A stretch of 64,000 nt of DNA, from contig NZ_AP025144.1 of assembly GCF_019977755.1 (NCBI RefSeq), positions 2,914,001-2,978,000 on the forward strand. The letters run 5' to 3'. The position numbers were made by a program, and so were the translations under genes. Below are positions 8,943 through 18,526 of the stretch, piece by piece. Source of the DNA: Vibrio penaeicida (GTDB taxonomy: Bacteria > Pseudomonadota > Gammaproteobacteria > Enterobacterales > Vibrionaceae). Numbering within the stretch: position 1 is the first letter of the stretch; each line of letters begins with the position of its first letter. The notes beneath the pieces are model-generated. The model searched no databases, was not told the origin of the DNA, and saw only the letters and a list, made by a program, of their open reading frames with translations.

Positions 8943-9701
8943 CTAGTCAAATTCTTCATCTAAGTAGTCGTCTAGGAAATCTTCTTCCTCTTCTTCTACT
9001 GTTTCGGCAATTCCCGCTTTAAAATCGCGTCGTTGTAGGTAAACGTCACGAGACAATGCGTACGGATCCGGTGACGACTCCAACGTACCTTCTTGTGGAA
9101 TCAACAAGTAACGTTTTTCCAAGCCTTCTAGAGCCCACTTTCCAAGGCCTGCCCAAAAATTCAAATAAGACAACGGAACATACATGCCATCAACAGTATC
9201 CGTTGTTTTCCGTAACGTTATCGGTCCGTATCCGGGAACCATAAAATAGGGACCATGACCCACGCCGTGGTAACCAAGCATATCACTGAACGCACGGTCA
9301 TCTTGCTGTGTGATACCAGCAGCGGATGCGACATCAATGAACCCTAATAGGCCCAATGTAGAGTTGATCCAAAAGCGATTAAAGTTTGTAAGCGCTTGTT
9401 CACCTTCGCCCATTAAAAGGTTATTGATCATACTGGCTGGCTCATCAAGGTTTGCCAGAAAGTTACCAATACCACCACGAACTGGTTCAGGCACTGTTTC
9501 AACATAGGCGACTGACACTGGGCGAACAATGTAAGGATCCAGATAATCATAGTTGATATCAAACATTGTCCGGTTAAAGCTTTCAAACGGGTCATTCGGA
9601 TGAGAAAGACTGGCATGTTCTTCCTCCGGTACAGAGGAGCAACCGACTAAAAAAGAGGCTAATAACACTAATAGCCAGGAACTAACTTTATTCAACAACA
9701 T
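8943..9701 (-). CDS. mlaA: Outer-membrane phospholipid-transport lipoprotein MlaA (VacJ)
   Basis: A 252-residue lipoprotein with a signal peptide and lipobox LVGC (lipidated C21). The MlaA/VacJ core includes NDPFESFNRTMFDINY and the later YHGVGHGPYFMVPGYGP. MlaA sits in the outer membrane with porins and removes misplaced phospholipids from the outer leaflet, passing them to the Mla pathway. The C-terminus is unusually acidic (ETVEEEEEDFLDDYLDEEFD), a feature I see but cannot assign a role. The mlaFEDCB genes are not in the window. The gene is alone, bounded by terminators. Confidence 0.93.
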   Translation of the reverse strand: MLLNKVSSWLLVLLASFLVGCSSVPEEEHASLSHPNDPFESFNRTMFDINYDYLDPYIVRPVSVAYVETVPEPVRGGIGNFLANLDEPASMINNLLMGEGEQALTNFNRFWINSTLGLLGFIDVASAAGITQQDDRAFSDMLGYHGVGHGPYFMVPGYGPITLRKTTDTVDGMYVPLSYLNFWAGLGKWALEGLEKRYLLIPQEGTLESSPDPYALSRDVYLQRRDFKAGIAETVEEEEEDFLDDYLDEEFD

Positions 9702-9715
9702 AGTCCTTTACCAAA

Positions 9716-9740
9716 AACAAAGACCGGCTTCTGCCGGTCT
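9716..9740 (-). terminator. Rho-independent terminator upstream of mlaA, probably ending the ccm transcript
   Basis: AGACCGGC (9721-9728) pairs with GCCGGTCT (9733-9740) across a four-base loop. On the minus strand TTTGTTTTTGG follows. It could end leftward transcripts that run out of ccmI through the repeat element. Confidence 0.75.
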
Positions 9741-9741
9741 A

Positions 9742-10005
9742 ATACCCAAGTCACCTCAAGGTGCTTGGTTCAGCGAGAATTAACTGGCTTCCAGACAAGA
9801 CACCGATTTGAAGATCTAGTCATTCTAAATCAAAAATCGGTAACGAAGTATGAAAGCCAGTTAAACTCGCCCTTGGGAGCCCATATTCTTTCCCATTTCA
9901 TCGTCAAATAACTTGGAAAGGACTGGTCATTCCACTGCGTTCTTCTCCTTGAACTGGAACAGAATATGAGGCTCTGAATTCAGCATCTTGAGGTCACTTG
10001 GGTAT
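9742..10005. repeat. Palindromic MITE-like repeat element with 19-base terminal inverted repeats
   Basis: The left end ATACCCAAGTCACCTCAAG (9742-9760) and the inverted right end (9987-10005) match at 18 of 19 positions. Inside are further nested arms: TTAACTGGCTT (9780-9790) with AAGCCAGTTAA (9854-9864), ACCGATTT (9802-9809) with AAATCGGT (9834-9841), and CATATTCT near 9881 with AGAATATG near 9961. The transcript would fold into a two-lobed structure. There is no coding capacity. It looks like a non-autonomous or extragenic palindromic repeat; related ends occur at 62587-62632 and 62954-62985. Confidence 0.75.
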
Positions 10006-10107
10006 ATTATCAATTCTTAGCGCACTCAAGTAATTTTCTTTATTCTAATGATTTCATATCATTCATCAACTTGAATTGATAACGACGCCAAACACAAAAC
10101 AATACCA

Positions 10108-11328
10108 TTAATAACGTTTATCTATAGTTAAAGCAACATTATCACCTAATTTAGCAATGTCGCTTTGACCATGCCAATCACCGTCTCTGCTAGCAACATT
10201 GCCATCCGCATCAATTCTGGCTTTCACTACAAGCTCATCTAAGCTCGATAGTTTAATGCCTTGTATCATGCTATTTCCGTCATCAAGTACGACTGTTCTA
10301 GGAAAAGACCCTAGTGGGTAACGCGCAGCAGCGACTGGCATAGGGCTACCATCGGCTCTGTGCACTGAAACGATCAAGACAGCATTAGGATCAGGGTTCA
10401 CTTCATCGGCTAACGCAATACTGACTTGAACTGATTTACCTGCTACCGCAGCGGTTTCTCCCAATTTAAGTTTTGCGTTTTGAATACTGCGACCCAACAT
10501 TTCATAACGGTTATCTTGTGGACCAATCATTTGTTGCATTGCTCCCCAATAACGTATGGCTGCCGCGTAATCACTACGCTCAAAAGAATCAAACGCGAGC
10601 AGTGAAAGAACTCGTAAATCGACTCGATCTTGTTTAACTAATAGGTGTAACAAGGAGCGTGCCTTATTCTGATCCACTTCGTCAGATGAAAGCATTAAAG
10701 CTTGCGCATAGCCCAACTGAATATCGGAATCTTTAGGTTCAATACGATACGCTTTTTTCATAGCGCCTATCGCTGTGGTCACATCTCTATTTGCCAATGC
10801 AATACGCCCTAAAAGCATCCACCCAGTTGAGTCGTCTGGTTGATGATGTAAGCGAGTGCGAAGAGCGAGTGTCAAATCCTGCATCTCATCTTCTGTGAGC
10901 GCTTGACCTTCTGGCGACATCAGCTTCTTGGTAAGAGCAGGAAGGTTGCTCTCAGCTTGATGCCAATCCACCACTTTCTGAGAACCGCCAAATTGGTAAT
11001 ACATCCCGTAAGACAACGCAGCAACAAATAATACCGACGGAATGGCGACAGCCATTGTCGAAATCTGAGTTGTCGCTTCATTTTTCTTGGCTTTAGGAAC
11101 GTCGTCTAGCAACGTTTGCTTCAGATCTGCAATCAAATCTTCTTGATTTTCGACTAACCCTTCTTTTGCTTCTTCTTCTAGCTCATCTAAACGATCTTTG
11201 TAGAACGCTTTATTAAGTTCGTCACGTCGCGCGTCGTCATCAACAGCACGTCGCTGGACTAACGGAAAAGCAATAAGCACGCTAGAGATAGCAATGATAA
11301 CGGCTGTAGCTATCCAGAAAAAAGTCAT
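10108..11328 (-). CDS. ccmI: Cytochrome c maturation protein CcmI
   Basis: A 406-residue inner-membrane protein. An N-terminal membrane helix (FFWIATAVIIAISSVLIAFPL), a cytoplasmic loop and a second helix near residue 90-112 are followed by a periplasmic domain with TPR-like repeats (about 130-270) and a C-terminal beta-rich part. CcmI holds apocytochrome c for the heme-ligation complex CcmF/H. It is the last gene of the ccm operon and overlaps ccmH by 4 bases (ATGA). Fused full-length CcmI of this size, separate from CcmH, is the usual vibrio/pseudomonad layout. Confidence 0.9.
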   Translation of the reverse strand: MTFFWIATAVIIAISSVLIAFPLVQRRAVDDDARRDELNKAFYKDRLDELEEEAKEGLVENQEDLIADLKQTLLDDVPKAKKNEATTQISTMAVAIPSVLFVAALSYGMYYQFGGSQKVVDWHQAESNLPALTKKLMSPEGQALTEDEMQDLTLALRTRLHHQPDDSTGWMLLGRIALANRDVTTAIGAMKKAYRIEPKDSDIQLGYAQALMLSSDEVDQNKARSLLHLLVKQDRVDLRVLSLLAFDSFERSDYAAAIRYWGAMQQMIGPQDNRYEMLGRSIQNAKLKLGETAAVAGKSVQVSIALADEVNPDPNAVLIVSVHRADGSPMPVAAARYPLGSFPRTVVLDDGNSMIQGIKLSSLDELVVKARIDADGNVASRDGDWHGQSDIAKLGDNVALTIDKRY

Positions 11329-11819
11329 TTTCGCTCATCTCCCGTTTCCGATTCTTCTTTGAGTAAAGCTTGTAGCTGTGCTTCTTTTTCTGCGTCCCAG
11401 TCTTCAGATTTCACGGAATCTTGACGGGAGTGCTTACGACGGCTTCTCAAAACGATAAACCCAAAACCAATGACCAATACACCAATGGGTCCGACCCACA
11501 ATATAGAGGTAACCACGGTTATCGGCGGATTATAGGTAACAAAGTTTCCATAGCGGGCGATCATGTAGTCGATGATTTCCTGCTCCGTTTTGCCTTCTTT
11601 CAACATCTCATAGACTTTGAGGCGGAGATCTTGCGCTAGGGCGGCGTTAGAATCGCCAATGGAGTTGTTTTGACACTTAGGGCAACGTAGCGTGTGCCCC
11701 AGCTCTTTGAATAGCTGTTCCTGCTCAACAGAATCAAATTCGTATATTTCTATGCTAGCCAATGTAGGTAAAGCGAACAAAGCGATAGCAAGGAATACAC
11801 TGCGTAATTGCTTAATCAT
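11325..11819 (-). CDS. ccmH: Cytochrome c maturation thioredoxin-like protein CcmH
   Basis: A 164-residue protein starting at ATG 11819, which overlaps the end of dsbE by four bases (ATGA); longer in-frame starts lie inside dsbE. A signal peptide (LRSVFLAIALFALPTLA) is followed by the redox motif LRCPKCQ with C46 and C49, which reduces the CXXCH heme-binding cysteines of apocytochrome c. A C-terminal membrane helix (about residues 100-125) anchors it. It acts with CcmF and CcmI in the periplasm. The length matches the short CcmH form without the CcmI-like extension. Confidence 0.93.
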   Translation of the reverse strand: MIKQLRSVFLAIALFALPTLASIEIYEFDSVEQEQLFKELGHTLRCPKCQNNSIGDSNAALAQDLRLKVYEMLKEGKTEQEIIDYMIARYGNFVTYNPPITVVTSILWVGPIGVLVIGFGFIVLRSRRKHSRQDSVKSEDWDAEKEAQLQALLKEESETGDERK

Positions 11820-12370
11820 TTCGCAGACTCCTCCACTAACCGTTGATAAATTGGCTGCAATGTTTCTTTCCAATTTTTCACGTTTACATCACCAACGTGT
11901 CGATACTGAATAACACCATTCGCATCAACGATGTAAGTTTCAGGTGCCCCGTATACGCCTAGGTCCAAACCAAGCATACCGTTACCATCAAACAAACTGA
12001 TCAAGTAAGGGTTGCCCAATTCATTAAGCCACTGCACTGCTTTTTCGCGGTTATCTTTGTAGTTAAGACCAATAATCTTCACGCCGTTAGCCGATAGCTC
12101 ATTTAAGTATTTATGCTCGGCATAGCATGTCGGACACCAAGTTGCCCATACGTTGATAAGTAATGGTTCACCGACAAATATGTCTTGTTCATATAATCGA
12201 CCGGGTTCAGCTAAGTCTTCAAGCTTAAACTTGGGTACAGGCTGACCAATCAATACTGACTCTAATTTTGTTGGGTCATCCCCACCCGCATTGCGGCTTA
12301 ACTGAGTTGCAAAAACCGCGACCAGTATCATAAAGAAAGCCAGTGGAGCAAAAAGTATATTCCGATTCAT
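11816..12370 (-). CDS. dsbE: Thiol:disulfide interchange protein DsbE/CcmG
   Basis: A 184-residue membrane-anchored thioredoxin. The N-terminal helix (residues 4-22) acts as anchor, and the active site is WATWCPTC with C79 and C82. The later cis-proline region is GAPETYIVD. CcmG supplies reducing power to CcmH or directly to apocytochrome c in the periplasm. Its ATG follows the ccmF stop with no gap. Confidence 0.94.
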   Translation of the reverse strand: MNRNILFAPLAFFMILVAVFATQLSRNAGGDDPTKLESVLIGQPVPKFKLEDLAEPGRLYEQDIFVGEPLLINVWATWCPTCYAEHKYLNELSANGVKIIGLNYKDNREKAVQWLNELGNPYLISLFDGNGMLGLDLGVYGAPETYIVDANGVIQYRHVGDVNVKNWKETLQPIYQRLVEESAK

Positions 12371-14347
12371 TTAGGCTTCCTTCTCTTTCAGCTCTGTTGC
12401 TCGTTTAGAAGGCTTTCGGAATCGATATCGCTTATCACTGATTGCCACGATGCCACCAAAGGTCATGAATAAACTGCCAAGCCAAATCCACCGAACAAAA
12501 GGTTTGTAATAAATGCGTACCGCCCACGCATCGCCATCGTCCAGTCTCTCACCCATTGCAATATACAAATCACGTGTGACGCCACGATCTATCGCTGCTT
12601 CTGTCATCATGGATTTTGCCGTGTTGTAGAAACGCTTTTCTGCATGAAGAACGTTAACAAACTGGCCATCTTTCGTGATTTCAAAATCCGCGATATAACC
12701 ATCGTAGTTTGGTCCGTCGTTGTCGCGTAATCCTTGGAAATAGAAGTTATACCCTTGGATTTGGAAGTTTTCTCCAGGTGCTAAGCGCACATCACGCTCG
12801 ATGCTGTAGTTCTGTACCATAGCAATACCGATCACGGTGATCGCCATGCCAATATGCCCAAGCATCATCGCCCAATGGCTGCGTTGTAGCTTTTTAATTC
12901 CCACACTAAAGCTGTGTCGGTGAGTCGCTCTTTGATGCAGTTCGAAACCATGCATAGCGATGATCCAAATCGCCATTACCCACCCTAGATAGGCTAGCGC
13001 CTCAAACGAGTCAGCAAGTAGGAAGACGAAAACCGCGCCAAGTACTAGAGAAATCACAACTGACACTGCCATCGGCTTTTTAAGACTACTAAGATCGTCA
13101 CGCTTCCATCGTATTAAAGGACCGATACCCAACAAGAAAGCAAAAGGCACCATCAACCACGTGAACAACATATTGAAAAAAGGCGCACCGATAGAAACTG
13201 ACCCTAACCCCAATTGCTTGTGGACCAAGGGCAGCAAAGTACCGACTAGAACTACCACCAAAGCTGCAACAAGAATTACGTTATTGGCAAGTAGGACATT
13301 CTCGCGGGAAAATAGAGCGAAACTGCCACGCACACGAACTGATGAACCTTTCAACGCAAACAGCAGTAACGAACCACCGATAATGAACACCAAGAACCCT
13401 AAAATAAACATACCGCGAGCAGGATCCGATGCAAACGCATGCACCGAGACCAAAATACCGGAGCGAACAAGGAATGTGCCTAATAAACTGAGTGAAAATG
13501 CAGAAATCGCTAAAAGCACCGTCCACGCTTTAAATGTTCCGCGCTTTTCTGTTACTGCCAGTGAATGCATCAACGCTGTTCCCGCTAACCAAGGCATGAA
13601 AGAGGCATTTTCTACTGGATCCCAGAACCACCAGCCACCCCAGCCGAGTTCGTAGTAAGCCCACCAAGAACCCAATGCGATACCTAACGTTAAAAATAGC
13701 CATGCGGCTGTTGTCCATGGTCTAGACCAACGCGCCCAAGCGGTATCTAACCGTCCAGTCATCAAAGAAGCAATTGCGAATGAAAACGCGACAGAAAAGC
13801 CTACATATCCCATGTAAAGCATTGGCGGGTGAATGATTAAACCTGGATCTTGAAGTAGAGGGTTTAAATCACGTCCATCAACAGGAAAGAATGGCAACGT
13901 GCGAAGAAACGGGTTAGAAGTAACGATGATAAACAGTAGAAATCCTACAGTGATCATTCCCATTACGGCTAAAACACGTGCAACCGATTCTTGAGGCATT
14001 CCTCGGCTAAATGTCGCAACCGCAACCGTCCAAGCGGCTTGAATCAATACCCATAAAAGTAGTGAACCTTCATGAGCTCCCCATACAGCGGTTAGGCGGT
14101 AGTACCAAGGAAGCAAACTATTTGAGTTAGTTGCAACATACGTAAGGGTAAAGTCGTTGGTATAAAATGCCCAAAGAAGCACAAAAAAGGAGACAAGAAT
14201 GAGTAAGAACATTCCCCAAGACAGCGGCCTTGCGGTGTTCATTAGCGTGATGTTGTTTTTAGTTGCACCAACCAGAGGCAGTAAGCTTAGCAAGACAGCA
14301 AAGCCAAGAGACACTATCAGAGCAAAATGCCCAAATTCAGCGATCAT
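12371..14347 (-). CDS. ccmF: Heme lyase CcmF
   Basis: A 658-residue multi-spanning inner-membrane protein (about 14-15 hydrophobic segments). It carries the tryptophan-rich WWD heme-handling motif [14 protein letters not shown] near residues 235-250. CcmF takes heme from holo-CcmE and ligates it to apocytochrome c with CcmH and CcmI. A large periplasmic loop near residues 510-610 follows the typical pattern. It overlaps ccmE by 4 bases. Confidence 0.95.
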   Translation of the reverse strand: MIAEFGHFALIVSLGFAVLLSLLPLVGATKNNITLMNTARPLSWGMFLLILVSFFVLLWAFYTNDFTLTYVATNSNSLLPWYYRLTAVWGAHEGSLLLWVLIQAAWTVAVATFSRGMPQESVARVLAVMGMITVGFLLFIIVTSNPFLRTLPFFPVDGRDLNPLLQDPGLIIHPPMLYMGYVGFSVAFSFAIASLMTGRLDTAWARWSRPWTTAAWLFLTLGIALGSWWAYYELGWGGWWFWDPVENASFMPWLAGTALMHSLAVTEKRGTFKAWTVLLAISAFSLSLLGTFLVRSGILVSVHAFASDPARGMFILGFLVFIIGGSLLLFALKGSSVRVRGSFALFSRENVLLANNVILVAALVVVLVGTLLPLVHKQLGLGSVSIGAPFFNMLFTWLMVPFAFLLGIGPLIRWKRDDLSSLKKPMAVSVVISLVLGAVFVFLLADSFEALAYLGWVMAIWIIAMHGFELHQRATHRHSFSVGIKKLQRSHWAMMLGHIGMAITVIGIAMVQNYSIERDVRLAPGENFQIQGYNFYFQGLRDNDGPNYDGYIADFEITKDGQFVNVLHAEKRFYNTAKSMMTEAAIDRGVTRDLYIAMGERLDDGDAWAVRIYYKPFVRWIWLGSLFMTFGGIVAISDKRYRFRKPSKRATELKEKEA

Positions 14348-14829
14348 TGCTTGCTCTCCGATTTTTGTGCATCTGTATATTCTAAGGGTTCATGCACTTT
14401 TTTCATCGCTTCTGCAATTTCCGGTGGCATGTACTCTTCGTCGTGTTTCGCTAGGACTTCAAAAGCTTCGATCGTCGTGGCATCTTTTAAGACACCTTGC
14501 GCAACGATACCCTGACCTTCACGGAAAAGATCCGGAAGAATTCCGTCGTACAGAATCGTGACTTTGGGACCGACGTCAGCCAGATCAAACTGCACTCTAA
14601 GCGATTGAGAATCGCGAGATACAGAACCTTTTACGACCATTCCGCCAATTCTTAGGCGCTGACCAACTTCAGGTTTGGAACCATCTGGCTTACCATTAAC
14701 AAGTTCAGTTGGCGTGTAAAATAGATCCATATTTTGGTTCAAGGCGTACAGCATCAAACCAACAGTGGCACTTAAGCCAAATACTAGGGCAAGAACAAGA
14801 CCGAGCCTTTTTTTGCGTCTTGGATTCAT
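14344..14829 (-). CDS. ccmE: Periplasmic heme chaperone CcmE
   Basis: A 161-residue membrane-anchored OB-fold protein. A positively charged start ([10 protein letters not shown]) precedes one membrane helix (residues 10-30). The heme is bound covalently through H129 in the motif HDEEY (H129, Y133), close to the flexible C-terminus. CcmE receives heme from CcmABCD and hands it to CcmF. It overlaps both neighbours by four bases. Confidence 0.95.
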   Translation of the reverse strand: MNPRRKKRLGLVLALVFGLSATVGLMLYALNQNMDLFYTPTELVNGKPDGSKPEVGQRLRIGGMVVKGSVSRDSQSLRVQFDLADVGPKVTILYDGILPDLFREGQGIVAQGVLKDATTIEAFEVLAKHDEEYMPPEIAEAMKKVHEPLEYTDAQKSESKQ

Positions 14830-15032
14830 AGGGTGTTCTCCAAATTCTTAGCGGCATCAATTCGCGCTTGGCGATCGATCTTGGCATTCACTTCATTCAT
14901 TAGATTCCTACCGCGCTTGATGCTGCTAAACAGCAGTATCAACATGGAAAGAAACGTAATACCAAATGCACCCCATACATAGGACGCGTAGCCACCCATG
15001 GCGAAAAAATCACTGATAGATTCAAAATGCAT
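14826..15032 (-). CDS. ccmD: Heme exporter protein CcmD
   Basis: A 68-residue small membrane protein with one helix (about residues 14-37, [20 protein letters not shown]) and a basic cytoplasmic tail. CcmD stabilises the CcmABC-CcmE complex and helps release holo-CcmE. The sequence around [12 protein letters not shown] is typical. It starts three bases after the ccmC stop. Confidence 0.92.
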   Translation of the reverse strand: MHFESISDFFAMGGYASYVWGAFGITFLSMLILLFSSIKRGRNLMNEVNAKIDRQARIDAAKNLENTL

Positions 15033-15035
15033 TGT

Positions 15036-15788
15036 CTACTCCTTACTACTGGCTGGAGATGACGCCAACGCTTGTACCCAAGGACGATGGCTTTCTTTGC
15101 TAATAATTTCGTTTTTGAATCGGATCATTGTGACTGCACCGAAGAAAAAAGCGAACCCCAAAATATTCAACAGCAACGGCCAAAGCATATCGTTAGATAT
15201 CGACGGTTTGGCGAATTTTGTTATCGTTGCGCCTTGGTGCAAGGTATTCCACCATTCAACAGAAAAGTGAATGATAGGAAGGTTAATTACGCCCACAATA
15301 GCCAGAATACCGGCCGCTTTAGCGCCTGTCTTTTGGTCATCAAATGCGTGATAAAGTGCGATTACACCAAGGTATAAAAATAGAAGAATTAATTCGGAAG
15401 TTAATCGTGCATCCCATACCCACCACGTGCCCCACATTGGCTTACCCCATACTGCACCAGTAACCAGTGCAATAAAAGTGTAAACAGCGCCGATAGGTGC
15501 CATTGCCGCTGCTGCCATGTCCGACAAACGTAATTGCCAAACAAGACCAATAAAGGCTGCGATTGCCATCGACATATACACCCCCATCGACCAAATTGCC
15601 GAAGGAACGTGAATATAGATGATCCGGAAACTGTCTCCTTGTTGATAATCAGAAGGCGCATACGCTAACCCCCAGATGGTACCAGAGACTAAAAAGACGG
15701 CGGCCAAGATGGAAAACCAGGGCAGAAGCTTATCGCTTAGCCGGTAGGCTTTCTCGGGCTTGGCATAGGGATGTAGCCATTTCCACAT
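15036..15788 (-). CDS. ccmC: Heme-handling protein CcmC
   Basis: A 250-residue inner-membrane protein with about six helices and the WWD motif WGTWWVWDARLTSELIL near residues 115-133. CcmC presents heme to CcmE on the periplasmic side. It is separated from ccmB by a 154-base gap, the only real gap in the operon, which contains a hairpin and may carry an extra promoter. Confidence 0.95.
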   Translation of the reverse strand: MWKWLHPYAKPEKAYRLSDKLLPWFSILAAVFLVSGTIWGLAYAPSDYQQGDSFRIIYIHVPSAIWSMGVYMSMAIAAFIGLVWQLRLSDMAAAAMAPIGAVYTFIALVTGAVWGKPMWGTWWVWDARLTSELILLFLYLGVIALYHAFDDQKTGAKAAGILAIVGVINLPIIHFSVEWWNTLHQGATITKFAKPSISNDMLWPLLLNILGFAFFFGAVTMIRFKNEIISKESHRPWVQALASSPASSKE

Positions 15789-15893
15789 GGTTAAGGTCTC
15801 ACTCTTACTTCTAGGGCTTCCTTTTTTAAGACGGTTAGGTCTTTGGAAGTTGTAATATTAATTATTTATATGTGTTACTTAAAAAGCTGTAGC

Positions 15894-15919
15894 ACATTCC
15901 TAACACTTTAACGGAATGT
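15894..15919 (-). other. Hairpin in the ccmB-ccmC gap
   Basis: ACATTCC (15894-15900) pairs with GGAATGT (15913-15919), 24 bases after the ccmB stop. No U-run follows on the minus strand, so it may slow or process the transcript rather than end it. AT-rich sequence at about 15850-15885 could hold an internal promoter for ccmC; no clear -35/-10 pair is seen. Confidence 0.4.
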
Positions 15920-15942
15920 TAACTAAAAAAACTTGTTCAATA

Positions 15943-16611
15943 TCAATTGACGCTTATGCGCAATGATGCACTTATCGCAAAAGGCGTTAGCGTTGCTGCA
16001 CCAGCCAGCATTGCCCCCAGTATGGCAATTTGACCGTTGTACGCGACCCCTAGACCAGCTGCATCTATCGCTGAGGTCGCAAAAATCAGTATCGGGATAT
16101 ACAGAGGCAATACGAGTAAACTCAAAAGAACGCCACCTTTCTGCAATCCAACAGTAAGAGCAACACCTATTGCGCCAATGAAACTTAATGTTGGTGTCCC
16201 AACTAGAAGTGTTAAAACCACGGCACTCCAAGTATTAAAGTCTAGAGACAATAAGATTGCCAACAACGGGCTAATGAGTATCAGTGGTACTCCGGTCAAA
16301 ATCCAATGCGCGATAACTTTTGCCATTACCGCCAACGGTAAAGGAACAGGCATCAACATCATCTGTTCCAGTGCTCCATCCTGAAAATCATCTCGAAAGA
16401 GCCTTTCTAATGACAGCAAAGCAGACAATAACGCTGCAACCCAGACGACGCCGGACGATATTCTTGCAAGTAAATTTGGCTCGGGACCGATACTTAAAGG
16501 AAATAAAGTAACGACGATAATGAAAAACCAAAGTGGATTAAGAATGTCTGCCTGACGACGAAAGGCAATGAGTAGTTCACGCCTTATTATTGATATCATT
16601 GCTCCGGTCAT
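15943..16611 (-). CDS. ccmB: Heme exporter ABC permease CcmB
   Basis: A 222-residue membrane protein with about six helices, typical of CcmB (RRELLIAFRRQADILNPLWF, then LERLFRDDFQDGALEQMMLM). With CcmA it forms the ABC module that drives release of holo-CcmE. The ATG at 16611 follows the ccmA stop by three bases; an inner ATG at 16599, with GGAG two bases upstream, is an alternative that aligns better with shorter homologues. Confidence 0.92.
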   Translation of the reverse strand: MTGAMISIIRRELLIAFRRQADILNPLWFFIIVVTLFPLSIGPEPNLLARISSGVVWVAALLSALLSLERLFRDDFQDGALEQMMLMPVPLPLAVMAKVIAHWILTGVPLILISPLLAILLSLDFNTWSAVVLTLLVGTPTLSFIGAIGVALTVGLQKGGVLLSLLVLPLYIPILIFATSAIDAAGLGVAYNGQIAILGAMLAGAATLTPFAISASLRISVN

Positions 16612-16614
16612 TAA

Positions 16615-17232
16615 CTACTCGCCCAATTTAATTTTTCTGAGAAGAGGGTTGTCTGCGAACATATCTTGGTGAGTGGTTAAGAGCACCATTCCTCCTTTTT
16701 GCGCATGAGAGACAAATAGTGATTCTAGAACTTTAACACCCTGTTTATCGATTGCAGTTAGCGGTTCATCCAATATCCAAAGAGGGTGCTCGCTAAGCCA
16801 TAATCTTGCTAATGCTACTCGCCTTTGTTGCCCTGCAGACAATTTACCAACGGGTATGTCTTCCCTTCCTGCAAGACCGACTTGAGCTAACGCTTCCCAT
16901 AATGCATTTTTGTCTTTCAATCCTTGATGGACGTTCATATAGAATTCAAGGTTTTCTTGTGCACTGAGCTCTTTTTTAACACCCGTTTGGTGCCCTAAAA
17001 AGAGAAGATCGGAGTGGTACTCTTCCCTTGAAGAAAAAATGCTTTCACCTTTCCAGCATATAGAGCCTTCTTCAGAATCTCCAAGACCGGCGATAATGCG
17101 CAACAGTGTTGTCTTTCCGGTTCCATTTCGCCCTTCAACCTGGATTAAATCACCTGGGTTAACCTCAAAAGAAAGCGCTTCGAACAGCACTCTTTCATCA
17201 CGGACAGCAGTAAGATTGGATACGTCTAACAT
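16615..17232 (-). CDS. ccmA: Heme exporter ATP-binding protein CcmA
   Basis: A 205-residue ABC ATPase read from ATG 17232; an in-frame extension to 17271 adds residues that lack homologous character. It has Walker [10 protein letters not shown] near residue 36, signature [14 protein letters not shown] near 125 and Walker B LWILDEP near 145. It powers the CcmB permease on the cytoplasmic face. It is the first gene of the ccm operon; the che/fla operon to its right ends at a terminator at 17447. Confidence 0.94.
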   Translation of the reverse strand: MLDVSNLTAVRDERVLFEALSFEVNPGDLIQVEGRNGTGKTTLLRIIAGLGDSEEGSICWKGESIFSSREEYHSDLLFLGHQTGVKKELSAQENLEFYMNVHQGLKDKNALWEALAQVGLAGREDIPVGKLSAGQQRRVALARLWLSEHPLWILDEPLTAIDKQGVKVLESLFVSHAQKGGMVLLTTHQDMFADNPLLRKIKLGE

Positions 17233-17441
17233 GGTAAATGTCTTGATTTTATTAAGGGTATATCTTAGCACAATGCTAAATACACTAAACAGGATGCTCC
17301 ACCAAGATTCATGAAAGAGCGTAAAAAAACATTAATCAAAAGTCATATTTTTATAAATATGCCTGCTAGATCATATAATTTTCAGAATAGAGAGGCGTTA
17401 TTTGCTGGGGTAAATGGGGATATACAGAATGGGAGACGTCA

Positions 17442-17467
17442 TAAAAAAAGGAGCCATTGGCTCCTTT
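17442..17467 (-). terminator. Rho-independent terminator at the end of the chemotaxis operon
   Basis: AAAGGAGCC (17447-17455) pairs with GGCTCCTTT (17459-17467) over a three-base loop, and a U-rich run follows on the minus strand. It lies 26 bases past the DUF2802 gene stop and marks the end of the long flhA-fliA-che transcript before ccmA. Confidence 0.85.
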
Positions 17468-17492
17468 CAATTATGTAGAAGTATCTTTTTGA

Positions 17493-17993
17493 TCATTTTA
17501 CGTTTTTTTGAGGACGCCTTTGATCTTGTCTTCGACGCGGAGCGGTTCGACCACTAAGGGGAGGAACTTTTTCTTTGCCTGCTATCTTATTTTGCAAAGA
17601 CATCATTAGTTCAGCTTCGGCTTTAGGTAACTCGCACTCTTCAATAAGTTCGTTTATACCTGCACCCAGTTGAACCATTTTGCTCGCTCGGGTATACAAT
17701 CGACCATCATTATCAGTATGTTCAATCTCGGTAATGCGCTCGTTTAAGTGCTGAATTATATCCTGCTGCTCTGCCACTTTCTGCCCAAGCCCGACCATTA
17801 CGGATCTCACTTCAAGCAATTGTTTGTTCGTCTTTTGAAGCTCTTTCTCTAAAGCTCGAACCTGTTGGCGCTGCTGATCTACTTTTTTACGACCACTTTT
17901 CCGAATTCTGAGGAAAAACAATACCAGTAACAAGGCAACTAAAACGGAGCCACCTGCTACAAAAGGTAAAACAGAATACAACTCATCGCTCAT
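17493..17993 (-). CDS. DUF2802 membrane-anchored coiled-coil protein
   Basis: A 166-residue protein of the DUF2802 family, read from ATG 17993, which overlaps the cheW stop by one base (TAATG). An N-terminal membrane helix (about residues 8-31) is followed by a charged coiled coil (35-95). A conserved region TRASKMVQLGAGINELIEEC (about 98-120) comes next, then a basic tail. It always seems to lie at the end of this chemotaxis operon in vibrios and pseudomonads. Its function is not known to me; the membrane anchor and coiled coil suggest a scaffold at the polar array, which is inference. Confidence 0.85.
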   Translation of the reverse strand: MSDELYSVLPFVAGGSVLVALLLVLFFLRIRKSGRKKVDQQRQQVRALEKELQKTNKQLLEVRSVMVGLGQKVAEQQDIIQHLNERITEIEHTDNDGRLYTRASKMVQLGAGINELIEECELPKAEAELMMSLQNKIAGKEKVPPLSGRTAPRRRQDQRRPQKNVK

Positions 17994-18487
17994 TATAGGT
18001 GAGCCATTTCTTCCCATTCTTCATCAGAAAGAAGCTTGTTCAAATCAACCAAGATTAGAAGCTTGCCATCGCGGTTGCTCACACCTTGGATAAATTTAGC
18101 ACTTTCGTCAGTACCAACACTTGGAGTAGTGTCGATTTCAGAAGAACGTAGATAAACAACTTCAGCCACACTATCGACAAGAATACCGATAACCTGACGC
18201 TCAGATTCGATAACAATAATACGTGTATTGTCAGTGATCTCACCTTGCATTAAACCAAAACGAGAACGAGTGTCGATAACAGTAACAACGTTACCACGCA
18301 AATTGATAATACCTAACACGTAATCTGGTGCACCTGGAACAGGAGCAATTTCCGTGTAGCGCAAAACTTCACGAACTTGCATTACGTTGATACCGTAGGT
18401 CTCATCTTCTAGCTGAAACGTTACCCACTGCAGAACCTCGTCGTTAACTTGGTCTTTTCTTACTTCTACTTCATTAGCTTGAGACAT
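17993..18487 (-). CDS. cheW: Chemotaxis coupling protein CheW
   Basis: A 164-residue single CheW domain linking chemoreceptors to CheA. Visible features include WVTFQLEDETYGINVMQVRE and the GIINLRGNVVTVIDTRSRFG strand pair characteristic of the family. It is part of the same operon as parP and cheA; a 39-base gap separates it from parP. No deviations seen. Confidence 0.95.
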   Translation of the reverse strand: MSQANEVEVRKDQVNDEVLQWVTFQLEDETYGINVMQVREVLRYTEIAPVPGAPDYVLGIINLRGNVVTVIDTRSRFGLMQGEITDNTRIIVIESERQVIGILVDSVAEVVYLRSSEIDTTPSVGTDESAKFIQGVSNRDGKLLILVDLNKLLSDEEWEEMAHL

Positions 18488-18526
18488 GTTTTATCCTCAT
18501 CTGTGTCGCTACCGACAATTCTACTA

